DNA of 64,000 nt from Marinobacterium weihaiense. Lineage in GTDB: Bacteria; Pseudomonadota; Gammaproteobacteria; Pseudomonadales; Balneatricaceae. Within the stretch, counting starts at the first letter, position 1, and every line of letters starts with the position of its first letter. Both the position numbers and the translations under genes were made by a program. The notes beneath the pieces were generated by a model, which saw only the letters and a program-made list of their open reading frames with translations, ran no database searches and was not told the DNA's origin. Positions 1-9,184 of this stretch are shown here, piece by piece. Location: positions 1-64,000 of the forward strand of contig NZ_JAHQZT010000013.1 of the NCBI RefSeq assembly GCF_019061305.1, in the 5' to 3' direction.

Positions 1-105
1 GTTACCCTGATCAACCCGATCGCGATGGAAGAAGGTCTGCGCTTCGCCATCCGTGAAGGTGGTCGTACCGTCGGTGCCGGCGTGGTATCCAAGATCATCG
101 AGTGA
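1..105 (+). CDS. tuf: Elongation factor Tu, C-terminal end (partial)
   Basis: The first 34 codons of the window encode the end of EF-Tu, the GTPase that delivers aminoacyl-tRNA to the ribosome. The reading frame is open from base 1 and stops with TGA at 103-105. The tail [19 protein letters not shown] is the near-invariant end of domain III. The rest of the gene lies upstream of the window. A tuf copy just ahead of rpsJ is the usual end of the str operon in gammaproteobacteria. Confidence 0.95.
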   Translation, partial: VTLINPIAMEEGLRFAIREGGRTVGAGVVSKIIE

Positions 106-126
106 TTTTCTCGCTGACTTGAGTTG

Positions 127-154
127 AAAAAAGCCCTCCTCGGAGGGCTTTTTT
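127..154 (+). terminator. Rho-independent terminator after tuf
   Basis: An 8-bp stem AAGCCCTC / GAGGGCTT (131-138 and 143-150) encloses a 4-base loop, with an A-run before it and a T-run after it. It lies 22 bases after the tuf stop and separates the str operon from the S10 promoter. Confidence 0.9.
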
Positions 155-205
155 GTGTCTGGCTGACGGGTGGCAGCAGGAGTTGGTTAAAATTTAAACT
201 TTTGG

Positions 206-234
206 TTGACGCTAACCGGCTCTCTGAGTAAAAT
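206..234 (+). promoter_or_regulatory. Sigma-70 promoter of the S10 operon
   Basis: TTGACG (206-211), a 17-bp spacer and TAAAAT (229-234): five of six consensus bases in each hexamer at ideal spacing. It is preceded by an A/T-rich stretch (188-200) that could act as an UP element. Transcription should start near 241, giving a leader of roughly 64 nt before rpsJ. Confidence 0.85.
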
Positions 235-240
235 TTGCGT

Positions 241-273
241 CCCCTTCATCCGAGGGGTGGTCGGCTATTGCCG
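241..273 (+). promoter_or_regulatory. Two small hairpins in the rpsJ leader
   Basis: CCCCT/AGGGG (241-245, 253-257) and CGGC/GCCG (262-265, 270-273) form two short stems, the second followed by an A-run. They occupy the place of the S10 leader, where L4 controls the operon in Escherichia coli. This leader is much shorter than the E. coli one, so a regulatory role is only a guess. Confidence 0.35.
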
Positions 274-304
274 TAAAAAAACTTACAGGAAATGCGTGAT
301 CAGA

Positions 305-616
305 ATGCAGAACCAAAAAATCAGAATTCGTCTGAAGGCTTTTGATCATCGCCTGATCGACTCATCCGCTCAGGAGATCGTTGAGACTGCCAAGCGGACA
401 GGTGCTCAGGTGCGTGGTCCGATCCCACTTCCTACCCGCAAAGAGCGTTACACCGTACTGGTGTCCCCGCACGTCAACAAGGACGCGCGTGACCAGTATG
501 AAATTCGTACGCACAAGCGTGTCCTGGACATCGTTGAGCCGACAGAAAAAACTGTCGACGCACTGATGAAGCTGGATCTCGCAGCGGGTGTTGAAGTGCA
601 GATCAGCCTCGGCTAA
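305..616 (+). CDS. rpsJ: 30S ribosomal protein S10
   Basis: S10 is a 30S head protein and, as NusE, a partner of NusB in antitermination. The ATG at 305 gives 103 residues starting [19 protein letters not shown], the same length as E. coli S10. The frame is open upstream to 206, but that extension runs through the promoter and cannot be translated. The Shine-Dalgarno is weak (AGGA near 287-290). It is the first gene of the S10 operon, with 111 bases before rplC. Confidence 0.97.
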   Translation: MQNQKIRIRLKAFDHRLIDSSAQEIVETAKRTGAQVRGPIPLPTRKERYTVLVSPHVNKDARDQYEIRTHKRVLDIVEPTEKTVDALMKLDLAAGVEVQISLG

Positions 617-727
617 TACGCACTGCGCAGAATTATTCAATTAATGAAGCGCTATTTGTGGAATGCACCTGAAAAGGGCAGCCATAGTGGGTGACAGCCC
701 CGTACACAACTGGCAAGAGGTAAAAAC

Positions 728-1366
728 ATGTCTGTAGGACTTATCGGACGTAAAGCGGGTATGACCCGCATCTTCACTGAAGATGGCGTGTCCGTGCCAG
801 TCACCGTCATCGAAATGGAACCGAACCGTGTAACCAGCGTCAAGACTGTCGAAGCTGATGGTTATGCAGCGGTACAGGTGACTACTGGCAGCAAGAAGGC
901 TAATCGCCTGAGCAAGCCGGAAGCAGGTCACTTTGCCAAAGCGGGCGTCGAAGCCGGTCGCGGTTTGTGGGAGTTCCGTCTGAATGGTGGCGAGGAAATC
1001 AACGTCGGCGACGCGCTGACTGTTGAGCGCTTCGAAGCAGGTCAGAAAGTTGACGTTACCGGTCAATCTAAGGGTAAGGGCTTCCAGGGCGGCGTTAAGC
1101 GCTGGAACTTCAGTACTCAGGACGCGACTCACGGTAACTCCATTTCTCACCGTGCTCCGGGTTCCATTGGTCAGTGCCAGACCCCGGGTCGTGTCTTCAA
1201 AGGCAAAAAGATGGCCGGTCACATGGGTGCCGAGCGTTGCACCGTGCAGACTCTCGAAGTCGTGCGCGTTGATGCAGAGCGCAACCTGCTGATCGTCAAG
1301 GGAGCAATCCCGGGCGCCACTGGCGGCGATGTCATCGTTAAACCTGCTGTTAAAGCACGCGCCTGA
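728..1366 (+). CDS. rplC: 50S ribosomal protein L3
   Basis: L3 is an early assembly protein of the 50S subunit whose long loop reaches the peptidyl-transferase centre. The 212-residue product begins [20 protein letters not shown] and contains the conserved central stretch [21 protein letters not shown], whose glutamine is the site methylated by PrmB in E. coli. AAGAGG sits just before the ATG. The next gene, rplD, starts 11 bases later. Confidence 0.97.
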   Translation: MSVGLIGRKAGMTRIFTEDGVSVPVTVIEMEPNRVTSVKTVEADGYAAVQVTTGSKKANRLSKPEAGHFAKAGVEAGRGLWEFRLNGGEEINVGDALTVERFEAGQKVDVTGQSKGKGFQGGVKRWNFSTQDATHGNSISHRAPGSIGQCQTPGRVFKGKKMAGHMGAERCTVQTLEVVRVDAERNLLIVKGAIPGATGGDVIVKPAVKARA

Positions 1367-1377
1367 GGAGGATTGGC

Positions 1378-1983
1378 ATGAATCTGAATCTGACTGGAGC
1401 CACTGGATCGGTCGAAGTATCCGATCTGGCATTTGGTAAAGAGTTCAATGAAGCGCTGGTTCACCAGGTGGTTACTGCTTACATGGCAGCTGGCCGTCAG
1501 GGCACCAAAGCGCAGAAAAATCGTTCCGCTGTTTCCGGCGGTGGCGCCAAGCCTTTCCGTCAGAAGGGTACTGGTCGTGCACGTGCAGGTACCAGCCGTT
1601 CGCCGCTGTGGCGTGCCGGTGGTGTTACCTTCGCTGCTCAGCCGCGCAGCTTTGCTCAGAAAGTAAACAAGAAGATGTACCGTGCTGCGATGCGCTGCAT
1701 TCTGTCTGAGCTGGTTCGTCAGGAGCGTCTGGTTGTTGTTGAAGACTTCCAGCTGGAAACACCGAAGACCAAGCAGTTTGTTGGCAAGCTTGAAGAACTC
1801 AAGCTGGACAATGCCCTGCTGATCACCGAAAACGTCGAGCAGAATCTGTATCTGGCTGCCCGTAACGTTCCGCACGTTGACGTGCGTGATGCGGCAGGTA
1901 TCGACCCGGTTAGCCTGGTTGGTTTCGAGAAGGTCCTGGTGACAGTGCCTGCTCTGAAGAAAATTGAGGAGGTGCTGGCATGA
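1378..1983 (+). CDS. rplD: 50S ribosomal protein L4
   Basis: L4 binds 23S rRNA domain I and lines the exit tunnel. In E. coli it also represses the S10 operon. The product is 201 residues, with the conserved basic loop [19 protein letters not shown] that extends into the tunnel. GAGGA precedes the ATG. Its stop overlaps the rplW start by 4 bases (ATGA), so the two are translationally coupled. Confidence 0.97.
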   Translation: MNLNLTGATGSVEVSDLAFGKEFNEALVHQVVTAYMAAGRQGTKAQKNRSAVSGGGAKPFRQKGTGRARAGTSRSPLWRAGGVTFAAQPRSFAQKVNKKMYRAAMRCILSELVRQERLVVVEDFQLETPKTKQFVGKLEELKLDNALLITENVEQNLYLAARNVPHVDVRDAAGIDPVSLVGFEKVLVTVPALKKIEEVLA

Positions 1984-2276
1984 ACCCGGAACGCATTTAC
2001 AAAGTGCTGCTCGGACCGCACATCTCTGAAAAGGCCACCATCGTAGCTGAAGGCAGCGAGCAGGTTGTTTTCCGTGTGGCTAAAGACGCAACCAAGCCGG
2101 AAATCAAGGCAGCTGTTGAAGAGCTGTTCAATGTCAAGGTTGCAGGCGTTAACGTTCTGAACATCAAGGGTAAAACCAAGCGCACCATGCGTGGCATGGG
2201 TAAGCGCAGCGATGTTCGCAAAGCGTACGTTCGTCTGGCCGAAGGCTCTGAAATCGATTTCCTGGCAGGCGAATAA
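1980..2276 (+). CDS. rplW: 50S ribosomal protein L23
   Basis: L23 lies at the tunnel exit and is the docking site for trigger factor and SRP. The product is 98 residues, normal for the family, beginning [19 protein letters not shown], with the [19 protein letters not shown] loop. It starts inside the end of rplD; the Shine-Dalgarno GAGGAGG is within rplD. Confidence 0.96.
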   Translation: MNPERIYKVLLGPHISEKATIVAEGSEQVVFRVAKDATKPEIKAAVEELFNVKVAGVNVLNIKGKTKRTMRGMGKRSDVRKAYVRLAEGSEIDFLAGE

Positions 2277-2290
2277 CGAGGGGTTGAACC

Positions 2291-3118
2291 ATGGCAGTTA
2301 TTAAAGCAAAGCCGACCTCTGCTGGACGTCGTCATGTCGTTAAGGTGGTCAGCGAAGGTCTGCACAAGGGCAAGCCGTTTGCTGCGCTGGTCGAGAAGAA
2401 AAGCAAGACCGGTGGTCGTAACAACAACGGTCGCATCACGACGCGTCACATCGGCGGTGGTCACAAGAGCCATTACCGTATTATTGACTTCCGTCGTAAC
2501 AAGGACGGCATTGCAGGCATCATCGAGCGCCTGGAATACGATCCGAACCGTTCTGCCAACATCGCGCTGGTGAAGTATGCCGACGGTGAGCGTCGCTACA
2601 TCATTGCGCCGAAAGGTCTGCAGGCGGGTGCGCGCGTCATCTCTGGTGACGATGCTGACATCAAAATCGGTAACACTCTGCCGCTGCGCAACATTCCGCT
2701 GGGTAGTACTGTTCACTGCGTTGAGCTGAAGCCGGGTAAAGGCGCTCAGATCGCGCGTTCAGCAGGAACCTCTGCACAGCTGGTAGCACGTGAAGGTGCA
2801 TACGCGACTCTGCGTCTGCGTTCTGGCGAAACCCGCAAGGTACTGACCGAGTGCCGCGCTACTCTGGGTGAAGTGAGCAACTCCGAGCACAGCCTGCGTC
2901 AGCTGGGTAAAGCTGGTGCCAAGCGCTGGCGTGGTGTTCGTCCGACCGTTCGCGGTGCGGCGATGAACCCGGTTGATCACCCGCACGGTGGTGGTGAGGG
3001 TCGTAGCTCTGGTGGTCGTCATCCGGTTACTCCGTGGGGCGTACCGACCAAGGGCCACAAGACTCGCAAGAACAAGCGTACTGATAAACTGATCGTACGC
3101 CGTCGTCAGGCTAAATAA
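2291..3118 (+). CDS. rplB: 50S ribosomal protein L2
   Basis: L2 is needed for subunit association and peptidyl-transferase activity. The 275-residue product has the family landmarks [14 protein letters not shown] near residue 57 and the C-terminal [15 protein letters not shown] segment that contains the conserved histidine near the active centre. CGAGG lies ahead of the ATG. It is followed after 12 bases by rpsS. Confidence 0.97.
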   Translation: MAVIKAKPTSAGRRHVVKVVSEGLHKGKPFAALVEKKSKTGGRNNNGRITTRHIGGGHKSHYRIIDFRRNKDGIAGIIERLEYDPNRSANIALVKYADGERRYIIAPKGLQAGARVISGDDADIKIGNTLPLRNIPLGSTVHCVELKPGKGAQIARSAGTSAQLVAREGAYATLRLRSGETRKVLTECRATLGEVSNSEHSLRQLGKAGAKRWRGVRPTVRGAAMNPVDHPHGGGEGRSSGGRHPVTPWGVPTKGHKTRKNKRTDKLIVRRRQAK

Positions 3119-3130
3119 GAGGAATCAGCT

Positions 3131-3409
3131 GTGCCACGTTCACTGAAGAAAGGTCCGTTCATTGACCTTCACCTGTTGAAGAAGGTAGAAGCTGCAATCG
3201 AGGCTAACGAACGTCGTCCGATCAAGACCTGGTCACGCCGTTCAACTGTGTTCCCGCAGTTTGTCGGTCTCACTATTGCAGTACATAACGGTCGTCAGCA
3301 TGTCCCGGTTTTCATTACCGAAGACATGGTCGGCCACAAACTGGGCGAGTTCGCTGCGACACGTACATACCGCGGTCATGCAGCCGACAAGAAGGCCAAG
3401 AAGAAGTAA
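3131..3409 (+). CDS. rpsS: 30S ribosomal protein S19
   Basis: S19 sits in the 30S head with S13, near the A-site tRNA. It is 92 residues, beginning [20 protein letters not shown] and ending [10 protein letters not shown], co-linear with E. coli S19. The start codon is GTG at 3131, preceded by AGAGGAA. No in-frame ATG would keep the conserved N-terminus. Confidence 0.96.
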   Translation: MPRSLKKGPFIDLHLLKKVEAAIEANERRPIKTWSRRSTVFPQFVGLTIAVHNGRQHVPVFITEDMVGHKLGEFAATRTYRGHAADKKAKKK

Positions 3410-3420
3410 GGGGGTAGATG

Positions 3421-3750
3421 ATGGAAGTTATCGCCAAGCACACAGGCGCCCGCATCTCCGCCCAGAAGGCCCGACTGGTCGCTGATCAGATCCGTGGTAA
3501 ATCTGTGGGCGAAGCTCTGAATATCCTGGCGTTCAGCACGAAGAAAGGTGCGCACCTGGTCAAGAAGGTTCTGGAGTCTGCTATCGCGAATGCGGAGCAC
3601 AACGAAGGTGCCGATATTGACGACCTGCGCGTATCAGCGGTCTTCGTTGATGAAGGGATGACCATGAAGCGCATCATGCCGCGTGCCAAAGGCCGCGCTG
3701 ACCGCATCCTGAAGCGCACGTCACATATCACCGTCAAGGTGGCCGACTAA
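3421..3750 (+). CDS. rplV: 50S ribosomal protein L22
   Basis: L22 spans all 23S rRNA domains and lines the tunnel opposite L4. Two ATGs lie in tandem at 3418 and 3421. I chose the second because the product then starts [19 protein letters not shown] like relatives, and because the GGGGG Shine-Dalgarno (3410-3414) is 6 bases away rather than 3. The protein is 109 residues. The beta-hairpin segment [20 protein letters not shown] is intact. Confidence 0.94.
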   Translation: MEVIAKHTGARISAQKARLVADQIRGKSVGEALNILAFSTKKGAHLVKKVLESAIANAEHNEGADIDDLRVSAVFVDEGMTMKRIMPRAKGRADRILKRTSHITVKVAD

Positions 3751-3775
3751 GAGCTGATTGCTAGGAGAGTTCAAT

Positions 3776-4456
3776 ATGGGTCAGAAAGTCAATCCGACCG
3801 GTATTCGGCTTGGAATTGTCAAGGACCATACCTCTGTATGGTACGCCGACAAGGCTGAATACTCTGCAAAGCTGCTGAATGACCTTCAGGTGCGCAAGTA
3901 CCTGGATGAGCAGCTGAAAAATGCATCTGTTAGCCGCATCGAGATCGAGCGTCCGGCACAGAATGCCAAGATCACTATTTACACGGCGCGTCCGGGTATC
4001 GTGATCGGCAAGAAAGGCGAAGACGTCGAAAAGCTGCGTAACGCTGTTTCTCAGATGATGGGTGTGCCTGTTCACATCAACATCGAAGAAGTACGCAAGC
4101 CGGATCTGGACGGCAAACTGGTTGCGCAGAGCGTTGCCAGCCAGCTGGAGCGTCGTGTGATGTTCCGTCGTGCCATGAAGCGCGCGGTTCAGAATGCTAT
4201 GCGTCAGGGCGCCAAAGGCATCAAAATTCAGGTTAGCGGTCGTCTTGGCGGTGCCGAGATTGCGCGTACTGAATGGTATCGTGAAGGTCGTGTACCGCTG
4301 CACACTCTGCGTGCGGACATCGATTACGCTACCTACGAAGCCCACACCACTTACGGTGTGATTGGCGTTAAAGTCTGGATCTTCAAGGGCGAGATCCTCG
4401 GTGGTATCGAACAGGTACGTGCCGAGAAGAACGCGCCCAAGAAGAAAGGTAAGTGA
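3776..4456 (+). CDS. rpsC: 30S ribosomal protein S3
   Basis: S3 forms part of the mRNA entry channel and helicase. The ATG at 3776 gives 226 residues beginning [18 protein letters not shown], with GGAGAG as Shine-Dalgarno. An upstream in-frame ATG at 3758 would add six non-conserved residues. The KH domain motif [13 protein letters not shown] is present, and the C-terminal domain holds the helicase-associated basic residues ([18 protein letters not shown]). Confidence 0.96.
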   Translation: MGQKVNPTGIRLGIVKDHTSVWYADKAEYSAKLLNDLQVRKYLDEQLKNASVSRIEIERPAQNAKITIYTARPGIVIGKKGEDVEKLRNAVSQMMGVPVHINIEEVRKPDLDGKLVAQSVASQLERRVMFRRAMKRAVQNAMRQGAKGIKIQVSGRLGGAEIARTEWYREGRVPLHTLRADIDYATYEAHTTYGVIGVKVWIFKGEILGGIEQVRAEKNAPKKKGK

Positions 4457-4467
4457 GGTAGACGTCA

Positions 4468-4881
4468 ATGCTGCAACCGAAACGACTGAAATACCGCAAG
4501 GTAATGAAAGGTCGCAACCGTGGCCTGGCACAGCGCGGCAGCAAGGTCAGCTTTGGTGAGTTTGCACTGAAAGCGACCGGTCGCGGCCGCATCACTGCTC
4601 GCCAGATCGAAGCGGCCCGTCGTACCATGACCCGTCACGTCAAGCGTGGTGGTAAGATCTGGATCCGTGTTTTCCCGGACAAGCCGATCACTACCAAGCC
4701 GCTGGAAGTACGTATGGGTAAAGGTAAGGGTAGCGTGGAGTACTGGGTAGCCCAGATCCAGCCGGGTAAGGTTCTGTTCGAAATGAGCGGTGTGCCCGAA
4801 GAGCTGGCTGCGGAAGCTTTTGCGCTGGCTGCTGCCAAGCTGCCGGTTTCTACAACTTTTGTTAAGCGGACGGTGATGTAA
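4468..4881 (+). CDS. rplP: 50S ribosomal protein L16
   Basis: L16 organises the A-site region of the 50S subunit. The product is 137 residues, beginning [19 protein letters not shown], with the conserved [20 protein letters not shown] loop. The arginine in that region of E. coli L16 is hydroxylated by RoxA; whether that occurs here is unknown. The TAA stop shares its last A with the rpmC ATG. Confidence 0.96.
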   Translation: MLQPKRLKYRKVMKGRNRGLAQRGSKVSFGEFALKATGRGRITARQIEAARRTMTRHVKRGGKIWIRVFPDKPITTKPLEVRMGKGKGSVEYWVAQIQPGKVLFEMSGVPEELAAEAFALAAAKLPVSTTFVKRTVM

Positions 4882-5075
4882 TGAAAGCTACTGAACTGCG
4901 TGACAAGTCCGTAGAAGAGCTTCAGCAGGCTCTGCTGGGCCTTCTGAAGGACCAGTTCAACCTGCGTATGCAGAAAGCGACTGGCCAGCTGGCACAGACT
5001 CACCTGCTCGGTCAGGTTCGTCGCGACATCGCTCGCGTTAAGACTCTTCTGAACGAAAAGCAGGTGACTAAATGA
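4881..5075 (+). CDS. rpmC: 50S ribosomal protein L29
   Basis: L29 is a two-helix protein beside L23 at the tunnel exit. It has 64 residues, beginning [19 protein letters not shown], with the typical [17 protein letters not shown] segment. It overlaps rplP by one base and rpsQ by four (ATGA), so translation of all three is coupled. Confidence 0.95.
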   Translation: MKATELRDKSVEELQQALLGLLKDQFNLRMQKATGQLAQTHLLGQVRRDIARVKTLLNEKQVTK

Positions 5076-5335
5076 GCGCGGAAAAACGTACTCGGACTGT
5101 GACCGGTAAGGTCGTCAGTGACAAGATGGATAAAACCATCACAGTTCTGGTTGAGCGTAAGGAAAAACACCCGATCTACGGTAAGTTTGTGAAGCGCTCC
5201 ACCAAACTGCATGCTCACGATGAGAAGAATGAGTGTCAGATGGGTGATCTGGTGACTATCGCCGAATCCCGTCCGCTGTCAAAGACCAAGACCTGGTCGC
5301 TTGTTCGCATTGAAGAGCGTGCAGCAAAGGTGTAA
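5072..5335 (+). CDS. rpsQ: 30S ribosomal protein S17
   Basis: S17 is a primary 16S rRNA-binding OB-fold protein. It has 87 residues with the family signature [19 protein letters not shown] near the N-terminus and [19 protein letters not shown]. It is the last gene of the S10 part of the cluster. The 88-base gap to rplN is the longest so far since rplC and contains a hairpin. Confidence 0.96.
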   Translation: MSAEKRTRTVTGKVVSDKMDKTITVLVERKEKHPIYGKFVKRSTKLHAHDEKNECQMGDLVTIAESRPLSKTKTWSLVRIEERAAKV

Positions 5336-5366
5336 ACTAGTGCGCCTTTGCTCCATTACGCCAGTT

Positions 5367-5395
5367 CACCGCAGCTGACATCAGTGGTTGCGGTG
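5367..5395 (+). promoter_or_regulatory. Hairpin between rpsQ and rplN
   Basis: A perfect 7-bp stem CACCGCA/TGCGGTG (5367-5373, 5389-5395) encloses a second small stem CTGA/TCAG (5375-5378, 5381-5384). It has no T-run, so it is unlikely to be an intrinsic terminator. It lies where the E. coli spc promoter begins and could be a processing or regulatory structure at the S10/spc boundary. Confidence 0.4.
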
Positions 5396-5423
5396 ACGGT
5401 ATATACAGTTTGTGGAGTAGACC

Positions 5424-5792
5424 ATGATTCAGACTGAAACGATGCTTGATGTTGCTGACAACAGCGGCGCCAAGCGTGTGCAGTGTATTAAGGTCCTGGG
5501 TGGTTCTCACCGCCGCTACGCCTCTGTTGGCGACGTCATCAAGGTGACCGTCAAGGAAGCAATTCCGCGTGGCAAGGTTAAGAAAGGCCAGGTACTTAAG
5601 GCTGTCGTAGTACGTACTCGTAAGGGTGTCCGTCGTCCGGACGGTTCACTGATCCGCTTTGATACCAATTCTGCGGTTCTGTTGAACGCCAACGATGCTC
5701 CGATCGGTACTCGTATCTTCGGGCCAGTAACGCGTGAGCTTCGTAACGAGAAGTTCATGAAGATCATTTCCCTGGCGCCTGAAGTGCTCTAA
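5424..5792 (+). CDS. rplN: 50S ribosomal protein L14
   Basis: L14 forms intersubunit bridge B8 and is the target of RsfS. The product is 122 residues, the same length as most bacterial L14, starting [19 protein letters not shown]. The conserved segment [16 protein letters not shown] follows. TGGAG is placed 8 bases before the ATG. It starts the spc part of the cluster and is followed by a terminator-like stem instead of running straight into rplX. Confidence 0.97.
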   Translation: MIQTETMLDVADNSGAKRVQCIKVLGGSHRRYASVGDVIKVTVKEAIPRGKVKKGQVLKAVVVRTRKGVRRPDGSLIRFDTNSAVLLNANDAPIGTRIFGPVTRELRNEKFMKIISLAPEVL

Positions 5793-5822
5793 GACCGCTC
5801 TTGATGAGACAGGTCTTGTGAT

Positions 5823-5856
5823 AAAAACGCCACTCCCGATAGGGTTTGGCGTTTTT
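5823..5856 (+). terminator. Terminator-like stem between rplN and rplX
   Basis: A perfect 10-bp stem AAAAACGCCA/TGGCGTTTTT (5823-5832, 5847-5856) has an inner CCC/GGG stem (5835-5837, 5842-5844) and ends in five Ts. This has the form of a bidirectional intrinsic terminator, yet it sits between two co-directional genes of the spc cluster. It probably acts as partial attenuator, or marks a promoter just downstream that I could not identify. Confidence 0.65.
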
Positions 5857-5894
5857 GAGCATGAGAGGGTAGCAGGAAACGGCAAGGTAAAATA

Positions 5895-6218
5895 ATGCGT
5901 AAGATTCGTCGCGACGATGAAGTCATCGTTATCGCAGGAAAAGACAAGGGCAAGCGCGGTAAGGTTATGCGCGTGCTGCAGAACGATCGCCTGATCGTTT
6001 CTGGCATCAACATGATCAAAAAACACCAGAAGCCGAACCCGATGCTGGGTCAGCAAGGTGGCATCGTTGAGAAGGAAGCGGCTATCGCGACTTCCAATGT
6101 TGCGATCTTCAACCCGAAGACCGGTAAAGGTGATCGTGTAGGCTTCAAGCTGCTTGAAGACGGCACCAAGGTACGTTTCTTCAAGTCCACCGACGAAGTC
6201 GTCGGCGGTGATAAGTAA
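5895..6218 (+). CDS. rplX: 50S ribosomal protein L24
   Basis: L24 is an assembly initiator of the 50S subunit. It has 107 residues with an N-terminal KOW motif ([21 protein letters not shown]) and the [11 protein letters not shown] stretch. Its ATG follows an AAGG-like ribosome-binding site (AGGTAAA). It is separated from rplN by 102 bases including a terminator-like stem. Confidence 0.96.
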   Translation: MRKIRRDDEVIVIAGKDKGKRGKVMRVLQNDRLIVSGINMIKKHQKPNPMLGQQGGIVEKEAAIATSNVAIFNPKTGKGDRVGFKLLEDGTKVRFFKSTDEVVGGDK

Positions 6219-6232
6219 GAGAGGTTGGTGCA

Positions 6233-6772
6233 ATGTCAAGATTGAAAGCGCTTTACGCAAACGAGATCAAGCAGAAGCTGAAAGACGAGCTGAACTGCCC
6301 GAATGTTATGGCTGTTCCCCGTGTGACCAAAGTAACCCTGAACATGGGTGTGGGTGAAGCACTGGGTGACAAGAAGCAGCTGGAAAACGCTGTTGCCGAC
6401 ATGACTGCTATTGCTGGTCAGAAGCCGGTCGTTACCCTGGCGCGCAAGTCCATCGCGGGCTTCAAGGTGCGTGAAGGTTGGCCGATTGGTTGTAAAGTCA
6501 CTCTGCGCGGTCAGCAGATGTGGGAGTTCCTGGATCGCCTGGTAGATATTTCCATTCCGCGTATCCGTGACTTCCGTGGCCTGAACCCGAAATCTTTCGA
6601 TGGTCGTGGCAACTACAGCATGGGCGTGAAAGAGCAGATCATCTTCCCGGAAATCGACTATGACAAGGTCGATAAACTGCGTGGTCTGGATATCACCATC
6701 ACCACCACCGCGAAGAACAACGACGAAGGTCGTGCACTGCTGTCCGCTCTGCAGTTCCCGTTCAAGAAATAA
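6233..6772 (+). CDS. rplE: 50S ribosomal protein L5
   Basis: L5 binds 5S rRNA and contacts the P-site tRNA. It has 179 residues, identical in length to E. coli L5. Landmarks are [36 protein letters not shown] and [15 protein letters not shown]. Shine-Dalgarno AGAGAGG lies before the ATG. In E. coli the S8 operator overlaps this start; I did not find a convincing equivalent by eye. Confidence 0.97.
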   Translation: MSRLKALYANEIKQKLKDELNCPNVMAVPRVTKVTLNMGVGEALGDKKQLENAVADMTAIAGQKPVVTLARKSIAGFKVREGWPIGCKVTLRGQQMWEFLDRLVDISIPRIRDFRGLNPKSFDGRGNYSMGVKEQIIFPEIDYDKVDKLRGLDITITTTAKNNDEGRALLSALQFPFKK

Positions 6773-6786
6773 GGCAGGGGTTTCAA

Positions 6787-7092
6787 ATGGCCAAGGTTTC
6801 AATGATCCAGCGTGAGCTCAAGCGTGAAAAGCTGGCGTCCAAGTACGCTACAAAGCGCGCTGAACTCAAAGCAATTATCGCAAGCCCGAACAGCTCTGAA
6901 GACGATGTTTGGGATGCACAGATCGCGCTGCAGAAGCTGCCGCGTGATGCTAGTCCGGTGCGCAAGCAGCGCCGTTGCCAGGTTACTGGTCGTCCGCACG
7001 CGGTTTACCGCAAGTTCGGTCTGTGCCGTAACCAGCTGCGTCAAGCTGCAATGCGCGGAGATGTTCCGGGCCTGAAGAAGGCAAGTTGGTAA
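6787..7092 (+). CDS. rpsN: 30S ribosomal protein S14
   Basis: S14 is a late-assembly protein of the 30S head. The 101-residue product is the long, zinc-independent type: it has [23 protein letters not shown] but lacks the paired CxxC motifs of the short zinc-binding form. It is separated from rpsH by 80 bases in which I see no clear promoter or terminator. Confidence 0.96.
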   Translation: MAKVSMIQRELKREKLASKYATKRAELKAIIASPNSSEDDVWDAQIALQKLPRDASPVRKQRRCQVTGRPHAVYRKFGLCRNQLRQAAMRGDVPGLKKASW

Positions 7093-7172
7093 GCTTGCAA
7101 ACGGTAAGCACGGTGGTCAGGGCAGATTGATTTGCTACCGCACCGCGCTGCACTTAAGAGGACGTTAATCGC

Positions 7173-7565
7173 ATGAGTATGCAAGACACCCTCGCGGATA
7201 TGTTTACCCGTATCCGCAATGGACACATGGCTGAAAAAGCCCATGTTGCCATGCCGTCTTCCAAGCAGAAGGTTGCTATCGCAACTGTGCTGAAGGATGA
7301 AGGCTACATCGCCGACTTCGCTGTTGAAGGTGATGTAAAACCTGTACTGTCTGTCGAACTGAAGTATTTCGAAGGCAAGCCGGTTATCGAAGAGATCAAG
7401 CGCGTTAGCCGCCCGTCTCTGCGTATCTACAAGAACGCAGCAGAACTGCCGAAGGTGGCAGACGGCCTGGGTATCGCAATCATCTCTACCAGCAAAGGCG
7501 TCATGACTGATCGTGCTGCTCGCAAGGCAGGCATCGGTGGTGAAGTTATCTGCACGGTCTTCTAA
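7173..7565 (+). CDS. rpsH: 30S ribosomal protein S8
   Basis: S8 is a primary 16S rRNA-binding protein and, in E. coli, the repressor of the spc operon. It is 130 residues beginning [22 protein letters not shown], with the conserved C-terminal [30 protein letters not shown] precedes the ATG. rplF begins 11 bases downstream. Confidence 0.97.
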   Translation: MSMQDTLADMFTRIRNGHMAEKAHVAMPSSKQKVAIATVLKDEGYIADFAVEGDVKPVLSVELKYFEGKPVIEEIKRVSRPSLRIYKNAAELPKVADGLGIAIISTSKGVMTDRAARKAGIGGEVICTVF

Positions 7566-7576
7566 GAGGTATTCCA

Positions 7577-8110
7577 ATGTCACGAATTGCGAAGAAACCC
7601 GTAGTTGTACCGGCAGGTGTTGAAGTCAAGCTGGCAGGCCAGTCTCTGGCTGTCAAAGGTGCCAAGGGACAGCTCGAGCTGGACATGCACCCGGCGGTGA
7701 CAGTTGAGCAGGCTGAAGGTCAGCTGGTATTTGCTCCGCGTGATGGCGCCAAGCAGTCCATGGCGCTGACAGGTACTACGCGCGCACTGGTCAACAATAT
7801 GGTGGTTGGTGTTAGCGAAGGTTTTACCAAGACCCTGACACTGCTGGGTGTTGGTTACCGCGCACAGGCTAAGGGCAATGTCCTGAACCTGACGCTGGGC
7901 TTCTCTCACCCGATCGATTACGAACTGCCCGAAGGTGTTACTGCCGAAACCCCCAACAACACGACAGTCGTCGTGAGCGGTGCTGACAAGCAGCGCGTTG
8001 GTCAGGTGGCTGCAGAAATTCGCGCATTCCGTCCGCCGGAGCCTTACAAGGGCAAGGGTGTTCGTTATGTTGATGAATATGTACGCCGTAAAGAGGCTAA
8101 GAAGAAGTAA
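7577..8110 (+). CDS. rplF: 50S ribosomal protein L6
   Basis: L6 lies near the factor-binding site and sarcin-ricin loop. The 177-residue product has the duplicated RNA-binding fold and the C-terminal signature [23 protein letters not shown] lies before the ATG. The gene sits in the standard spc order between rpsH and rplR. Confidence 0.97.
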   Translation: MSRIAKKPVVVPAGVEVKLAGQSLAVKGAKGQLELDMHPAVTVEQAEGQLVFAPRDGAKQSMALTGTTRALVNNMVVGVSEGFTKTLTLLGVGYRAQAKGNVLNLTLGFSHPIDYELPEGVTAETPNNTTVVVSGADKQRVGQVAAEIRAFRPPEPYKGKGVRYVDEYVRRKEAKKK

Positions 8111-8119
8111 GGCAGGGTC

Positions 8120-8470
8120 ATGAACGTTAAAAAACAAGCTCGTATTCGCCGTGCGCGTCGTTCGCGCATGCAGATGCGCGAGCAGGGCGCTGTTCGCCTT
8201 TGCGTGAACCGCTCTCCTCGTCACATTTACGCGCAGGTTATCTCTGCTGACGGCAGCCAGGTTCTGGCTTCTGCCTCTACAGTAGAAAAGGATCTGCGTG
8301 AAGGTGCTACCGGTAACATCGAAGCAGCCAAGAAAGTGGGTGCTCTGATCGCCAGCCGTGCTAAAGAAGCCGGCGTATCCAAGGTAGCGTTTGACCGCTC
8401 CGGTTTTAAATACCACGGTCGTGTTGCAGCTCTTGCTGATGCTGCTCGCGAAGGCGGCCTGGAATTCTAA
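8120..8470 (+). CDS. rplR: 50S ribosomal protein L18
   Basis: L18 brings 5S rRNA to the 50S subunit together with L5. It has 116 residues with a basic N-terminus ([18 protein letters not shown]), the [16 protein letters not shown] motif and the C-terminal [23 protein letters not shown]. Length and order match E. coli. Confidence 0.97.
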   Translation: MNVKKQARIRRARRSRMQMREQGAVRLCVNRSPRHIYAQVISADGSQVLASASTVEKDLREGATGNIEAAKKVGALIASRAKEAGVSKVAFDRSGFKYHGRVAALADAAREGGLEF

Positions 8471-8481
8471 AGGTTTCTATT

Positions 8482-8985
8482 ATGGCAAATCACGAACAGA
8501 AAGACGGTGAACTGCAAGAGAAGCTGGTTCAGGTAAACCGCGTCGCTAAAGTGGTAAAAGGCGGTCGTATCTTCGGTTTCACAGCGCTGACTGTCGTTGG
8601 TGACGGTAACGGTCGCGTTGGCTTCGGTCGCGGTAAAGCGCGCGAAGTACCTGTTGCTATCCAGAAAGCGATGGAGCAGGCTCGTCGCAACATGGTTAGC
8701 GTGCAGCTGAACGGTCACACTCTGCAGTACCCGGTTAAAGCCCGTCACGGTGCTTCCCGTGTATACATGCAGCCCGCTTCCGAAGGTACTGGTGTTATCG
8801 CCGGTGGCGCGATGCGTGCGGTACTGGAACTGGCAGGTGTGCATAACGTACTGGCCAAGTGCTACGGCTCTACCAACCCGGTGAACGTGGTACGCGCAAC
8901 TGTTAATGGTCTGAAGCAGATGTCTGCTCCGGAAGACATTGCAGCCAAGCGTGGCAAGTCCGTAGAAGACATTCTGGAGGGTTAA
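8482..8985 (+). CDS. rpsE: 30S ribosomal protein S5
   Basis: S5 helps form the mRNA entry site and affects decoding accuracy. It has 167 residues with the N-terminal double-stranded-RNA-binding domain ([21 protein letters not shown], then [16 protein letters not shown]) and the C-terminal domain with [19 protein letters not shown]. The stop is followed 3 bases later by the rpmD start. Confidence 0.97.
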   Translation: MANHEQKDGELQEKLVQVNRVAKVVKGGRIFGFTALTVVGDGNGRVGFGRGKAREVPVAIQKAMEQARRNMVSVQLNGHTLQYPVKARHGASRVYMQPASEGTGVIAGGAMRAVLELAGVHNVLAKCYGSTNPVNVVRATVNGLKQMSAPEDIAAKRGKSVEDILEG

Positions 8986-8988
8986 ACC

Positions 8989-9171
8989 ATGGCGAACACA
9001 CTCAAGGTTACCCTGGTGCGCAGCACTATCGGTCGTCTGCCGAAGCACATTCAGACTGTCAAAGGTCTGGGTCTGCGTCGTATCGGTCACACCGTTGAGC
9101 TGGAAGATACCCCGGCTGTGCGTGGCATGATCAACAAAGTCAACTACATGGTTCGTGTAGAAGGCGAGTAA
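8989..9171 (+). CDS. rpmD: 50S ribosomal protein L30
   Basis: L30 is a small 50S protein of the ferredoxin-like fold. It has 60 residues, beginning [19 protein letters not shown], with the signature [19 protein letters not shown]. The Shine-Dalgarno GGAGG lies at the end of rpsE, so the two genes are probably translated together. Confidence 0.96.
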   Translation: MANTLKVTLVRSTIGRLPKHIQTVKGLGLRRIGHTVELEDTPAVRGMINKVNYMVRVEGE

Positions 9172-9184
9172 GAGGAGTCACCCA

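Noticed and set aside
206-304. N-terminal extension of S10
   Set aside because: The frame is open from 206, but it begins inside the promoter and the conserved protein starts at the ATG at 305.
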